Source: Gonatopus flavifemur (lineage: Eukaryota > Arthropoda > Insecta > Hymenoptera > Dryinidae). Taken from it: 64,000 bases of DNA. The stretch lies in assembly GCA_018340375.1 (NCBI GenBank), contig JAFFJZ010000012.1:3038001-3102000 (forward strand). Reading direction: 5' to 3'. A model generated the notes under the pieces. The model did no database searches. It saw only the letters and a program-made list of their open reading frames with translations, and was not told where the DNA came from. Position numbers and translations under genes: made by a program. Positions 52,250 through 63,478 of this stretch are shown one piece after another (position 1 is the stretch's first letter; every line of letters begins with the position of its first letter).

Positions 52250-52794
52250 ATTAAATTTTATGGATGTTGCTGAAGTTGGAATCGTTTATAGAAACGAAAC
52301 GGAAATTTAAACCCATAAAATCTAAAGAATGATCGTTATTTAACTCTTCAGATGAACTCTTTGGCACTGAAAACATCGTTTAAAACAAGTACTGCAAAAT
52401 AATTGAGTATTTCGTTATCCGATTGCAAACTTCAGCAACATATTTTATGGAATATACACATTTTTACCAGAGAAAAAACGTTCATTGAGTCAAGAATGAA
52501 GCTATTTGAATATTCATCAAACGTTCTCTAAACGTAAATCAACCTAAAATGAATCTTCAGTTAATCTATTCGGTTCATATTCTTGAGAGGGACATTTGAT
52601 TCGTATGAAAATAAACTCCTCCGGTCGGTTACTTGTGCGACAGAACCCATCGAGGAATAAATTGGGTAGAAACTGCCAAGGACTTCACGGAAGAAAATCA
52701 CTTTGTGGATATTTGGATAGCTAAAAATCACCTATGTGAGCGATTTTCAGCTCTGGCAACAAAATTCGTTGTTGTACCATTTAAAATTCAGCTA

Positions 52795-52930
52795 CTCTCT
52801 AAATTTGAAAGAGCGAGAATTCCACTCGAACGAGTTAGATAGGTTTACTTCTGGCTGCCTGAAGAGTGAAATTTCACTCCATTGGAGTCAGAATTCACTT
52901 TTTAATTCTTACTGTTTCAGATTTAGAGAG
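52795..52930. mobile_element. CTCTCT/AGAGAG MITE, TA duplication
   Basis: CTCTCTAAATTTGAAAGAG and, inverted, CTCTCTAAATCTGAAACAG. TA flanks both sides (52793-52794, 52931-52932). Confidence 0.8.
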
Positions 52931-53255
52931 TATTGCAATAATATTTTTAAACTATCGAGGAGATATTAAAATATCATTAGGATACATGTGAGTTAGAATG
53001 ATAATTATTTCTCATTGTAAATATGAAATTAATATAACGCGCAATGAAGAATTTATTTTCGTTAATGTTATTGTGGTAGATCGCACAAGGCATGGTATTT
53101 TTACGTCATTTGCGATATTCTAGACATGAGATTTTTCTCACGTGACTCGGCACAGGGCACTTGCTTCAAGTTTTTTTTTTCTACCACATCGTACTGTCAA
53201 CGAGCTGTCATTAACAATAATGTTCAATTAGCTTAGGGTATACAAACGATGGAAT

Positions 53256-53525
53256 CCCTGTTGAACAGGTCTTATAAATGCTGATACATTCTGATAAACT
53301 CCTGGACAAAAGCACATCAAAATCTCATAGAGAATTTTCATTTCAAACGTCTTTATGAGATTTTCCACGATTGCTTATAAAACCTGATAAAATCTAATTT
53401 TGTGCTTATTAATTCGCATAATGGCATTATAAAATCTCATAAACTCCTGGACAAATGCTCATATAAAATCTCATAAAGTCTCCTAGATTCCACGTATCGA
53501 TTTCTATGAGATCTTTTCCATAGGG
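53256..53525. mobile_element. CCCTGTTGAA...GGG MITE, AT duplication
   Basis: CCCTGTTGAACAGGTCTTAT and, inverted, CCCTATGGAAAAGATCTCAT. AT flanks both sides (53254-53255, 53526-53527). The interior is built of AATCTCATAAA units, shared with 59122-59410. Confidence 0.85.
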
Positions 53526-53988
53526 ATCACCTTGGTCTGCGATAACATTACTTCGCGAACAGGAAAAATTTGCTAACGCGGCAAGCCTAGCTAAAAACCT
53601 AGCAAAACTATCGAAATTTTTAATATTATATGTAAAATAGCAAACAAATGTTTGCTGGAATGAACATTTTTTGCTATCACAGTAAAATTTTTCCTCTGTG
53701 TTTATATGGAAAAACAAGAGAACGATTTAGTCATATAACAAATCATTTCTATAACATTTTTAGTGATATCAACTAATTTTCCTGTTGTGTCTTATTTATT
53801 TTGAAATTACATGATTGCGCTGTTGGTTTTGTATGAAATCGAGAGCTTCGAGTGCGAATTTGATTCTAAAAAATCTTCATCACATTTTCACACCTAAAAA
53901 CGACTGTCAAATTCTGGCAAAACAAATTCGTCAAGCTTTGAGTGTTTTTTGTCTCTGGCAGTCCAGTCAAAAACTGAGAAATTTTCTA

Positions 53989-54186
53989 CACTGAGAAAAC
54001 AGATATCTCGAAAAATACCATAATTTCTAGGACTTTTATAAGGAAGTATGGTACCTTCCCCTTAAAAGTCCTAGCCATTATGGTACTTTTAAAGGTATCT
54101 TCATGTAAATATTTTGACTCGGGATAGACCACCGCCAAAAATCCATAAATTATGTTATTTTTCAACAAGATACCTCTTTCTCCGTG
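53989..54186. mobile_element. CACTGAGAAAAC MITE, TA duplication
   Basis: CACTGAGAAAACAGATATCT and, inverted, CACGGAGAAAGAGGTATCT. TA flanks both sides (53987-53988, 54187-54188). Contains the inverted pair TAGGACTTTTA and TAAAAGTCCTA. Confidence 0.82.
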
Positions 54187-54479
54187 TACTGAATTTTGAA
54201 AGGTTTTGTCAATGCCCGACAGAAAAATCATCGTAAGATTTCGAATGGATATCAAAATTTGTGAATTCCAAACCGAACATTCTAAAATTTGATAATTTCG
54301 GATGAAACAGGGATAGAACTTTTGTGAGTTTTCAATCGGATTTCCAGGAGAAAAAGCCCTTCAAAGTCTGACAACAATTCTTCACCTGGCTCTGACAAGC
54401 ATTTTCTACAGGGTTGCGAGAACAAAATTACCAAACAAGACAAATCACTACCAGTAACTCTCTGCTACGTACAAAACTA

Positions 54480-54731
54480 CACTGTAAAAAATAATCGGAA
54501 TTTTCCTGTGTACATCAACCGGAAAATTCCAATCGCTGATTAGGAAATCAATTTCCCGTACATTTATATGAAATTTCTCATACATTTATTTGAAAATTCT
54601 AAACTTTATGGGATTTTTCCCGACATTTCACAGTAAATTTCCGGACAAGTTGGGAAAATTCCGAACGCGTGTATGTGTTGATCACTTCACATAAATATAT
54701 AGGAATTTTCCAATAAAATTTTGTTACAGTG
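54480..54731. mobile_element. CACTGTAAAAAA MITE, TA duplication
   Basis: CACTGTAAAAAATAATCGG and, inverted, CACTGTAACAAAATTTTATT. TA flanks both sides (54478-54479, 54732-54733). It has GGAAAATTCC units like 18562-19664. Confidence 0.82.
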
Positions 54732-54734
54732 TAG

Positions 54735-56890
54735 TAAAAACTCGTTCCTCACTCATAATCAAGTTACCAATCGAAAATCTTCTGAATCAAATAACAATCT
54801 TATTCAACCATTTTACCAATCTTAGTACCATTTTTCTAAATTCACAAGAATAATAATCACAAAGTTGAAAAACAAAGAAACTTGTTAATTGTTAATTTTC
54901 GAAGCCTACCTTTCCACGTTTTTCCCATTTTTCCTTTTTGTTGTGAAAATACTGAATAATAATTTAAAACAAGAACACTAGGAGGGAAACACTGGTTACA
55001 GCAATATTCTCCTCTTCTCCCACACACCACCGCTATGCAAAGTCTTGAACGTCAAATGTTCGTTTCTCGTTTGGAACACCATACACTCGAAGTTCGGTTA
55101 TGTCACAAAATATGTATTATATACATATATATATAGATATATGAATATTATTAGAGCGGAATCACAATGATGTTTCGTGAATTTGGTAGATAAACCGCAC
55201 GTTATATACACACGTGAGTTTCTGGGCTATTGAGTCTGTGGTGCGCGAGTTTCGCCTTGATATATCGTTGCTCTTCGCCACTTCGCTGTCCTTCCCCTCC
55301 TCCCGTTACCCTTGTGAAAAAGAGACTCACCTCCTTCTTCTTCCCCTCCCCGTTTCTTCTTATCTCCCTTTGGACCACCACACCCACTCTTGATTCGTGA
55401 AAAATTTGTTGTAATTTTGGAGCCGCCTTCGATACCGTGTACAATTATTTTCCCTACACGAAGGGTCCCCGTGTATTTTTATACAGTCTTTACGATGTTC
55501 TCATTTTTGCATGGATCCTCTGATAACACAAGGCAATGGAATATCGCAATAACTTCCTCCTGATTAACAAGAAAATTCTGATGGAACTCAGGGTTGTTTC
55601 GAAAGGCTATAATTCGAGGGTACCATATACCATACCTTTTTAATGTAGAATCGAAACGCTTCGGTATCTAATTGAAGTCAAATTATTCACATATATCAAC
55701 AAAAACCTTCAAAAGTACTCTCAGAAATGTGTTTATGTAAATAATTTGACCTGGATCAGGCCAATGTTGGATCTTTATCCTGGAAATTGGAAAATTTCAC
55801 CCCACATGTTTTGTCTACAATTTTTAATCTAAAATTTCTAACGTAATCGAAATACAAATTGATCCAAGTGATCCGTTGGATCGAAGAAATATGAAACAAG
55901 AGAACCGAGTCGTTTGTATCGAGGTACATTACGAGTGTTTCGTAATCGTAAACTACCACAGTCGAAGAGCGTGTGCGCGAACGATGCACGACGATTATGC
56001 TCGCACGTGTATCCAATGCACGCTCCCGCACGCACGTGTGTATCTCGATGGAGTTATGGTTTCGTACCATCTTGTCTCTCCTGGCAAAACAATTCGAGGA
56101 TACAAAATGAAAATTCATTCTATCCTTCTCATCTACATGACGAACAATTTGTTTGTATACACACTTGAATACGAACATCGGCAGAGATAGGAGACAGAAA
56201 TAAGTATTTACAATAATCAAATTCATCCATATACCACACGGCACAAAGTACATTCGTGTACAAAGTTAAACGTCCACGTTCGATTTTACGACACTTTTTC
56301 CTATTTTTTGGTCGTAGACACATTTTATGGATCTAAAATCTTTCTGTGTGAAAAAAGCATAAGAGAAATGAATAGTATCGAATTTGAATTTTGCGCATAC
56401 CTGTACATGGCTCTTGTCAAACGATCGCGCGTGTAATTATAATCTCGAATAAGTGTCAATTCGACATCTGTTCAAATTAATTAATGCAAAGTGTACACGT
56501 TGGTCGTTGTTGAGAGAAGAATTGGGACGACTGAAACTCGTGTGGTGAACGAACTTGAAAGAGACTTTTAACCGGCTTTGATCGAAAGTAAAATTGCTTG
56601 TGGGCTTGGATCGTTCGTTCGGTGAATTCGATTTTGCATTGAATATGCATTTATATGTATTCAATACTGTATGCGATATTGGTTCGACGTATTCAAGGTA
56701 TTAGAGATCACGGAGAGAGAATATACTCACACGCGGATCTTACAAAGGTATTGAATTTCTTTTTTCCAATGCGCAAAGCCGATGATATCGGGCATCTTTT
56801 ATGCCCCAAAGTTATCCAAAGATGTTTGAAAAATCCCGACTTGTGGTATTTTCTCATTTGTTTCTCAATCCATGTTATGTTCGCAAAGTT
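54735..56890. other. Unique, partly GC-richer DNA, possible aquaporin 5' region
   Basis: No recognised repeats except (TA)n at 55118-55142. A donor-like site, GGAG then GTGAGT at about 55331 (minus), follows a purine-rich stretch and could end a 5'UTR exon. The 165-codon frame at 55756-56253 (minus) shows no domain. I cannot place a promoter. Confidence 0.3.
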
Positions 56891-56894
56891 CTGG

Positions 56895-58677
56895 GCCCAG
56901 GCCTGGATCAAGGGGGGGGGAGGGCTAGGGGAGGCTGCAGCCCCGGGCCTCACTCACCAAGGGGCCTCAACATTTTTATGGTAAACAAAATTTTATCGCA
57001 TCAACTAACGTTCTTGATCGTTGAATCGGAGACATTGAACGATTTTAATTCGAATCACTTTGAACTCCATATAACTGTCGTTATCAACAACAGTAAAGGT
57101 GATTGTAGTATACAAACGATCAGAGTCCTCCAATATTTTTGCCTTGTGAACAAAAATAGGAGGTTGCGCAAATCTTGGAAAATCATCAATCCAACTTATT
57201 CATGCTCCACTAGTGATATGAACCAATTCCAAAACCTAATTTCTGCTTTCCGACAATTTTTTGTCTCCAAAATGAAAATTGTTGACACCAAAATGTTTCT
57301 CGAAGCTCAGAGAAAAATTTTGGTTCCGTGTCTGTCTGTTGCTTAGGGGATCAACGAACTGCGAACGCGCATATCTCCCGTTCCACTTATACAATTTCGA
57401 TAAAATTTATACCACAGTCGTAGAGTGGAGCGATAGTGGTCCCATATAAGTCAGCTTGATTCATTCAGGAGAACTGGATGGGCTAGGAGAAATATGGCGA
57501 AAAATGAACATTTTCGCGAACGTGCATATCTTCTGTTCTGTTCATCCGATTCCAGTGAAACTTATACCAGGTTCTAGTTATGATCCAATAATGGTCCCAT
57601 ATGAGTTCCATTTGGATCGGTTCAAAACTGTGGAAAATGTTTTTTGCCATCCACATTATTTGACAATATGTTGGAAGCATGCCTTCCCTATGTCCGTATC
57701 ATCCGAATGCCATGAAACTTTGAGCATAGTTAATTCATGAAATGCTGATTATGAGACATAAGTTTCAGGCAAATCAATATTGAGGAAAGAAAAGGGTGAG
57801 CACTAAGTTTCGAAACAAAATTTGAAAATTTCGTAAATACCGCTATCATGTGGATATCGTTCGTTCTTATCATCCATTCATCATGAATTTTCACCACAGT
57901 TTCATGCAGTATCGATAGTGGTCCCATATAAGTTTTACCCTGATCTTTACAGAAAAACGGGAGAGGAAAAAGAAACATTTTACAAAAAATTGTGATTTTG
58001 CGACGAAAAATGTCTCCGGTTCCTGTTATCCGATTGTAATGAAATTTATACTACTGTTAAGTTATGGTCCCATATAAGTTTCATCCCAATCGATTGAGAA
58101 ATGTGAAAAACAAGAATCTTTAGCAATCTGCATTTTCCAAACCCTTGTAATTAGTTCGAATTTAGTTTCATTTACACATTTACTTATTGCACAGAAAGAT
58201 GTTCTTATCATTTCTAGAGTTTTCATGTTTTGGGAATATGTTCATGATTTTAGTATTCAAGAAAAAATAAGAACTGTTAATTTTCATAAGAAAAAAGAAC
58301 TATTAATTTTTCTGTTAATTTCGTTGTTTAATCGAATAAATACAATCTTTTGAACAAATGAATCCGTGTCAATTACATATTAATTCCTAGTAAAGAGAAA
58401 ACTTTTAAATCCTATTACAAAACAAACAAGTGATAGGAAATAATTGGAAATGGGTGTGCCTTTGTTCATGCCCCCATTATTTTCTATTATTTCTCATTAT
58501 TTCTTGTCGCTGTTTTGTTTTGTAATAGGATTTTGAGGGTTTTTCACCAGAGATTTTGAGTATTATTTTGTGAGAGCTGAAAATCCTGTGAGAATGCAAG
58601 ACAAGTTTCATTCGCCCCCCCCCCTCCCCGCTTTTCACTTTGTGGGGGCCTCCAATAGTTTCTCAGCCCCGGGCCTG
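56895..58677. mobile_element. hAT-like non-autonomous element
   Basis: The left end near 56898, CAGGCCTGGATCAAGGGGG, and the right end (reverse complement CAGGCCCGGGGCTGAG) carry inverted G-rich and C-rich tracts (56911-56921, 58616-58628). This is like hAT termini. GTTCTGG occurs at both edges (56888-56894, 58678-58684). The interior holds degenerate tandem repeats and an open frame at 56960-57346 without a recognisable domain. Confidence 0.5.
57365..58095. repeat. Degenerate tandem repeats, about 160-200 bp
   Basis: Four to five units share a CGATTnNAATGAAATTTATAC core and end with GGTCCCATATAAGT or a close variant (57434, 57593, 57760, 57924 and 58067 approximately). Strongly diverged. 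Confidence 0.7.
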
Positions 58678-59121
58678 GTTCTGGCTTCTCCGCGTGAAAA
58701 GTGATTCGATAGTATTTAAATAGCTGCAAATTAGCGATGGGAACTATTTTCTCAAATTTTACGCAACCATAAAAACATCCATAACTTTCTGCAATTAATT
58801 TACCGAGCATAAGGCTCGAACCAGCACTTGGTAAAATTGACAACCCCGGCAATAATACAACGTGGGAACAAAGTGTAAAGACAATATTTGTCTTATTTTT
58901 CACTCTTCGTAGGTTGTTCGAATATTATTCCATATTACCTTTCATGTTCTAAATCTAATAATACACGCAGTGAAAAAAATTACCTAAAAGATTACTTCCC
59001 CGTACAGCACAACCACCGATCCTCCACCTAGGACTTTGGTAGCCTGGAGGTGGAAAATTGGTGGAGAAATGGGAGCCATGGAAATAAGGGAGAGATAAGG
59101 GAGAGTCTCCGTTGCACACAG

Positions 59122-59410
59122 CCTTGTTGAAAAAGTCCCATCAATTCTCATATATAAATCTTATCAGTTTATATGAATCTTAACAAGTTTTTAACAGTCT
59201 ATATGCGGTTTCTGTCCTAGAACTTATGGGTTTTATATGATTTCATATGAAAATGCAAAAATTATATGAGAACTTTATCAGATTCAATTAGAACCATTTG
59301 CAAAATCTCATAAAACTGTATAAAATCAAGTGTGCGTACTAGATTTCATGCGGTTTCTGTCCTAGAAATAACTAGAATTCATTAGAATTTATGAGATCTT
59401 TTCAACAGGG
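59122..59410. mobile_element. CCTTGTTGAAAA...GGG MITE, AG duplication
   Basis: CCTTGTTGAAAAAGTCCCAT and, inverted, CCCTGTTGAAAAGATCTCAT. AG flanks both sides (59120-59121, 59411-59412). Same family as 53256-53525. Confidence 0.85.
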
Positions 59411-59434
59411 AGGGCCGAAACTGCCAATTACGAC

Positions 59435-59880
59435 GACAAAAATATAAGGAGCCATCAGATTTGCTTGAAGCTCAATACTCGGGGTTGTTTTTGGTCGCTG
59501 ATTACAAATCCATTGTCAGAATTCCCGAATTCAAAATGGCGAATACAAGATGACAGACAAGAAACCAGAAATTCATCGGATTCCTTTCAAACTCAGTACT
59601 CAGTAGTTTTTTTGGGTCGCTTATTACGAATCCGTTATCAAAATTACAAAATTCAAAATGGCATATTCAATATGGCGGACAAAATTTGGGAAATTTTTCG
59701 AATTTCCTTCAAACTCGTGTCTGAATGGTTTTGGGGATCGCTGATTACGAATTTGTTGTCGAAAAAACGAAATTCAAGATGGCGGATTCAACATGGCGGA
59801 CGAAAATCATAAAGAGCCATCAGATCTGCTTGAAACTCAGTACTAGGGATTGTTTTGGGTCGCTGATTACAAATCTGTTA
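59435..59880. repeat. Tandem ATGGCGGAT-type repeats
   Basis: About three and a half diverged units of about 120-135 bp. Each contains GGTCGCTGATTACGAAT, AAATTCAAAATGGC and ATATGGCGGACAAAA. The open frame across them (59465-59812) is a translation of the repeat. Confidence 0.85.
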
Positions 59881-60016
59881 TCAAAGTTTTCAATTTCTTC
59901 TCAATTTCTTTTGTATTTTCTTTCTGTGAGATATTTTAGGTTTTTACCGCCATGTACTAATCTATAAACGACTGTACCTGAAGGGCACATGCCCGTGTAG
60001 ATAAATAAATAAATAA
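59881..60016 (+). mobile_element. 3' end of a non-LTR retrotransposon
   Basis: Ends with GGGCACATGCCCGTGTAG, a short hairpin, then (ATAA)n at 59999-60016. This hairpin-plus-tandem tail is typical of LINE 3' ends. No coding part remains. Confidence 0.6.
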
Positions 60017-60024
60017 CCCAAGTA

Positions 60025-60286
60025 CACTGAGAAAAATGAAATGTGAAAATAACCTCTATTTCGTATATTTTTCACCCGTCAAATAATGAAAACTGAAGCC
60101 AGCCTTTCAAAAGTGAAAAGTACCTTTTCAGTGTTGAATTTCACTGTACATTCGGTTCGATTCACCAAAAAGATGGTATATTTATCACCTAGCTCATGGT
60201 CATGATAACCAAAATAATGTATTTTTCACCATCAAATACATTACTATATTGAAACATGATTTCTACAATGCAGATTTTTCTCAGTG
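60025..60286. mobile_element. CACTGAGAAAAATG MITE, TA duplication
   Basis: CACTGAGAAAAATGAAATG and, inverted, CACTGAGAAAAATCTGCAT. TA flanks both sides (60023-60024, 60287-60288). The right TA also serves as the left flank of the next element. Confidence 0.85.
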
Positions 60287-60288
60287 TA

Positions 60289-60420
60289 CACTGTTAGAAA
60301 TTTCTGATTGAATTTTCAATTACATGTAATGGAAGCAACTTCCCACTCACGTAATGGAAAAATAATTCGCACTGTACGTGAAAATTCAAGAATCAGTTCT
60401 TTAAATTGAATGCACATGTT
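60289..60420. mobile_element. Left part of a CACTGTTAGAAATTTC element
   Basis: Starts CACTGTTAGAAATTTCTGAT directly after the shared TA. Related AATTTTCA and ACATGTAATGG text recurs near 61600-61680 in inverse orientation, which may mark its right part. No right terminus was found. Confidence 0.5.
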
Positions 60421-60444
60421 CATGATTATTGAAAAAAAAATCAC

Positions 60445-60510
60445 CTTCACAAGATGTGAACGCGGGACGTCGAAACCGAACGCCAAAGCTCTATCACTCA
60501 AGCCACTACT
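60445..60510 (-). repeat. tRNA-like SINE fragment
   Basis: On the minus strand TGGCTTGAGTGATAGAGC (A-box-like, about 60506-60489) precedes CGCGTTCACATC (B-box-like). The match to the B-box consensus is weak. Confidence 0.4.
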
Positions 60511-60762
60511 ACCACTTATGTGGAAGGGAGCATTTTTCTGCTTATATGACTTTTGCGTTCATTCTTCAAACTTGTGAATCAAGATGTACTTTTGATGTAG
60601 AAACATTGAACAAACCGTGTGATCTAACTAGTAGATACGTGGATGAATTCGTCAAAGCGTTAGTATACAGGGTGACCCAAGTGAGAAAAATTGTATTTCA
60701 AGGACGTAGTCTGCAGCCATAATGCAAGAATTTCCCGTTTTCTGAAGGTTAGTTTTTGAGAT

Positions 60763-61421
60763 CCCAATAAACACACATACGTCTAAAAAACGTGAAAAAC
60801 GCCCAATAACCACACGTTGACATTTAGTAATATTCTTCCGTTGATTCGACGTAAAAATGTCGCGGCAGATCACGTGTTTTTCAACTATAAAATAACGTCA
60901 CAACAACGGTCCAAACGTCGTTTATAAGACGTCAAATAATGACGTTTTATAATGATGGTTCCAAAATGAGAATCAAACCAGACATATTATTTGAAAAATT
61001 TTCTATGAATGCAAAAAGAAGGGATTTTTGATAACACAAAAATTTAAGAAGAAAAATATTCATAAATGAAGTTACGCTATTCATTATTTCACTTCTCGTT
61101 TAGTTTTGTCCAACGTTGCTGTGTTTTGTTCGACATTCTCAACACGATATCTTCGATTGATGTTCGAGCATTGAAAATGTCATAAACAATACGTCTTCAA
61201 CGCGTGATTGAAGTACATTTCAAAAACGTTTTTTGAAGACGTTTTTTAATGGTCATTTTTTACTATTAGTTTTAGTAATACGTTATCGAAACGTCATTTC
61301 TGGACGTCTATTCCCTCGTCAGACGTTAACCAAAAATGAACGTTATGAATTCGACGAATAACGTCCGTTCGATGGTGCAACGTTTTTTCAACGTTGAAAT
61401 AACGTGCATGTGTTTATTGGG
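60763..61421. mobile_element. CCCAATAAACACA element, AT duplication
   Basis: CCCAATAAACACACATACGT and, inverted, CCCAATAAACACATGCACGT. AT flanks both sides (60761-60762, 61422-61423). The interior is rich in AACGTC/GACGTT units on both strands. Confidence 0.9.
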
Positions 61422-61921
61422 ATATGAGCATTTTTAGATTTTTTTTCAAATCCAAACCAACTTGGATCATTTTTGTTATTTTCAGTTGGATGCCAATAGA
61501 GCCATGATTTGATTATAATTATAATGATATTATAATGATATTATTATGTTATTATACTGGATTAAATTTTTCTAAGTTTTTTCAATTACTTGTACAATAA
61601 TTTCAATTTTCATGCACTATAATTTGAAAATTCAATGACATGTATTTGGATTCTTGTTTCAGTTCACAAAAATTGAATTTTCATTCACATATGTACATGA
61701 AAAGTACATGAAATTTCAAGAAATATTCGAAATATGTCCTATGCACATTCGAATGAAACTGTTTCATAGGTGCTATGCTTATTCATCGAACGTATGTAAT
61801 CGAATATACGACGGCACGTTAATTGAGCGTCGATTGAACGAATATCGTACATTTAGAATGTACTATGTACATTCTAAATACATTTGAAACAGTTTCGAAC
61901 ATTCTATGAACGTTCATTATA

Positions 61922-62155
61922 CACTGAGAGAATTTTCTTTCAAAAATTACTGTGAAATTTCAGTAACTGAGGGACAAGTGGGAATTTTTCAAAAAATTAC
62001 TATGCAGCCTGCAAAGATGAGTGAGTTTCCAAACAGTTGAAAGGGACATTTCTCTCTACATTTTACAAAATGCACAGTAATTTCTTCAACAATTCCAACT
62101 TGTCCCTTAGGTACTGGAATTTAACGGTAATTTTTCAAGTAAAATTCTTTCAGTG
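61922..62155. mobile_element. CACTGAGAGAATTTTC MITE, TA duplication
   Basis: CACTGAGAGAATTTTCTTTC and, inverted, CACTGAAAGAATTTTAC. TA flanks both sides (61920-61921, 62156-62157). A diverged relative lies at 17960-18150 (shared GGACAAGTGGGAATTTTT- and AAACAGTT-type text). Confidence 0.85.
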
Positions 62156-62239
62156 TATGTTCTTCGTATCTCATTCGTACATTCTACGAACGTTTCTATT
62201 TCGTATATACTTTGAAATTCTGTTGCTGCTTGGGAAATC

Positions 62240-63375
62240 AATAAATAAATGAAATTCCAGAATTCAAAATGGCGTATCCAAGATGGCGGACAAAATTTCG
62301 AAAATTGTTCGAATTGCCTTCAAACTCTTGTCTGAATGGTTTTGGGGATCGCTGATTAAGAATTCCCATGTAACACAGAATATTCTGAGAATATTCTCAC
62401 AACATCCGTGAAACGTACTGTATCGAATATTCTTAAAAAAAGCGTAGAAGCTTCGTAAATATTCATAGAAGATTCTGAAAACATTTGAATGGGACTGTTT
62501 CGAATATTCTAGGAACATTCGTACAATATGCGTACAAAGTTTGTAGGGAGATTGATAAACAGCGCATGCGCAAGCATCTCAATGACATGAATTCAGTAAT
62601 GGTGGATAATGTTGTTGACAGGCTACAGACCCTTGGATAATATATTATTTTAACTTGTATTTGGGGAAAGAGAAATTCATAAATGTGCATTTTAATATCC
62701 CGAATGTTTTGAGAGCGTCATGCGTGAAAAATAATCTTCAAAAGTGTAATAAAATTTGAAGAAATATCGTATATATTATGATGGTTTGTTGTGATCATAA
62801 GTATCTCACCCATCCATATGAATCCATGATATTGCTAAGAATCCATGATGACAGATGTTATTGATTGGAAGAATTGATTGTGAATTAGTTTTCGGTTACA
62901 TGCAAAAGTTATATTGGCAAGAATTTCTATTTTAACAGGATTTTTTCATAATATTCCCACAATATGCGTGGCATAATATTCTGAGAATATTTGAAACAGT
63001 CCATTCAAACATCCTGAGAATGTGCGTAGAATATATTCGCACGTAATAAGAATCTCCTTAGAATATTCGAATATCCTCAACGTATATTCTTAGAACATTC
63101 TCAGAACGTGCTTGTGTTACCTGGGTTTGTTGTCAAAAACCGAAATTCAAGATGGCGGATTCGATGTGACAGACGAAAATTATAAAAAGTCATCAGATTT
63201 TCTTGAAACTCAGTACTGAAGGGTTTCTTGCGTCGCTGATTACAAATCCGTTGTGAAAATTCCAGAACCCAAAATGGCGTATCCAATATGGCAGACGAAA
63301 TTCCGAAAATTCTTCGGATTCCCTTCAAACTCGAGTCTGGACAGTCAAAAAATGCCTGTCTAGGGTCATTCAGAT
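62240..63375. repeat. ATGGCGGAT-type repeats split by a MITE
   Basis: Units at 62250-62363 and 63126-63360 match the array at 59435-59880. GATTACGAATTTGTTGTC of the repeat is broken exactly at the nested element (62365-63125). Another unit, inverted, lies at 63790-63890. Confidence 0.8.
62365..63125. mobile_element. CCCATGTAACACA...GGG element, TT duplication
   Basis: CCCATGTAACACAGAATATT and, inverted, CCCAGGTAACACAAGCACG. TT flanks both sides (62363-62364, 63126-63127). The uninterrupted repeat elsewhere gives the empty-site sequence. Subterminal blocks are rich in GAATATTCT units. Confidence 0.92.
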
Positions 63376-63478
63376 TCAAGTGCCTATATAATTCAAAATA
63401 AAAAAAACAATTTCATTTGAAATCATTCTTGTATTTTCAGTCATTCAAATAAGTAAATCATATATACCTTTAACCAAC

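Noticed and set aside
55756..56253. 165-codon minus-strand frame
   Set aside because: No recognisable domain; plus-strand frames are open over the same bases, so it looks like a chance frame in GC-richer DNA.
56960..57346. Host gene in the frame with FNSNHFELHITVVINN
   Set aside because: It lies inside a hAT-like element, has no recognisable domain, and codon use is AT-driven.
59465..59812. 115-codon plus-strand frame
   Set aside because: Runs through ATGGCGGAT tandem units and repeats with their period.
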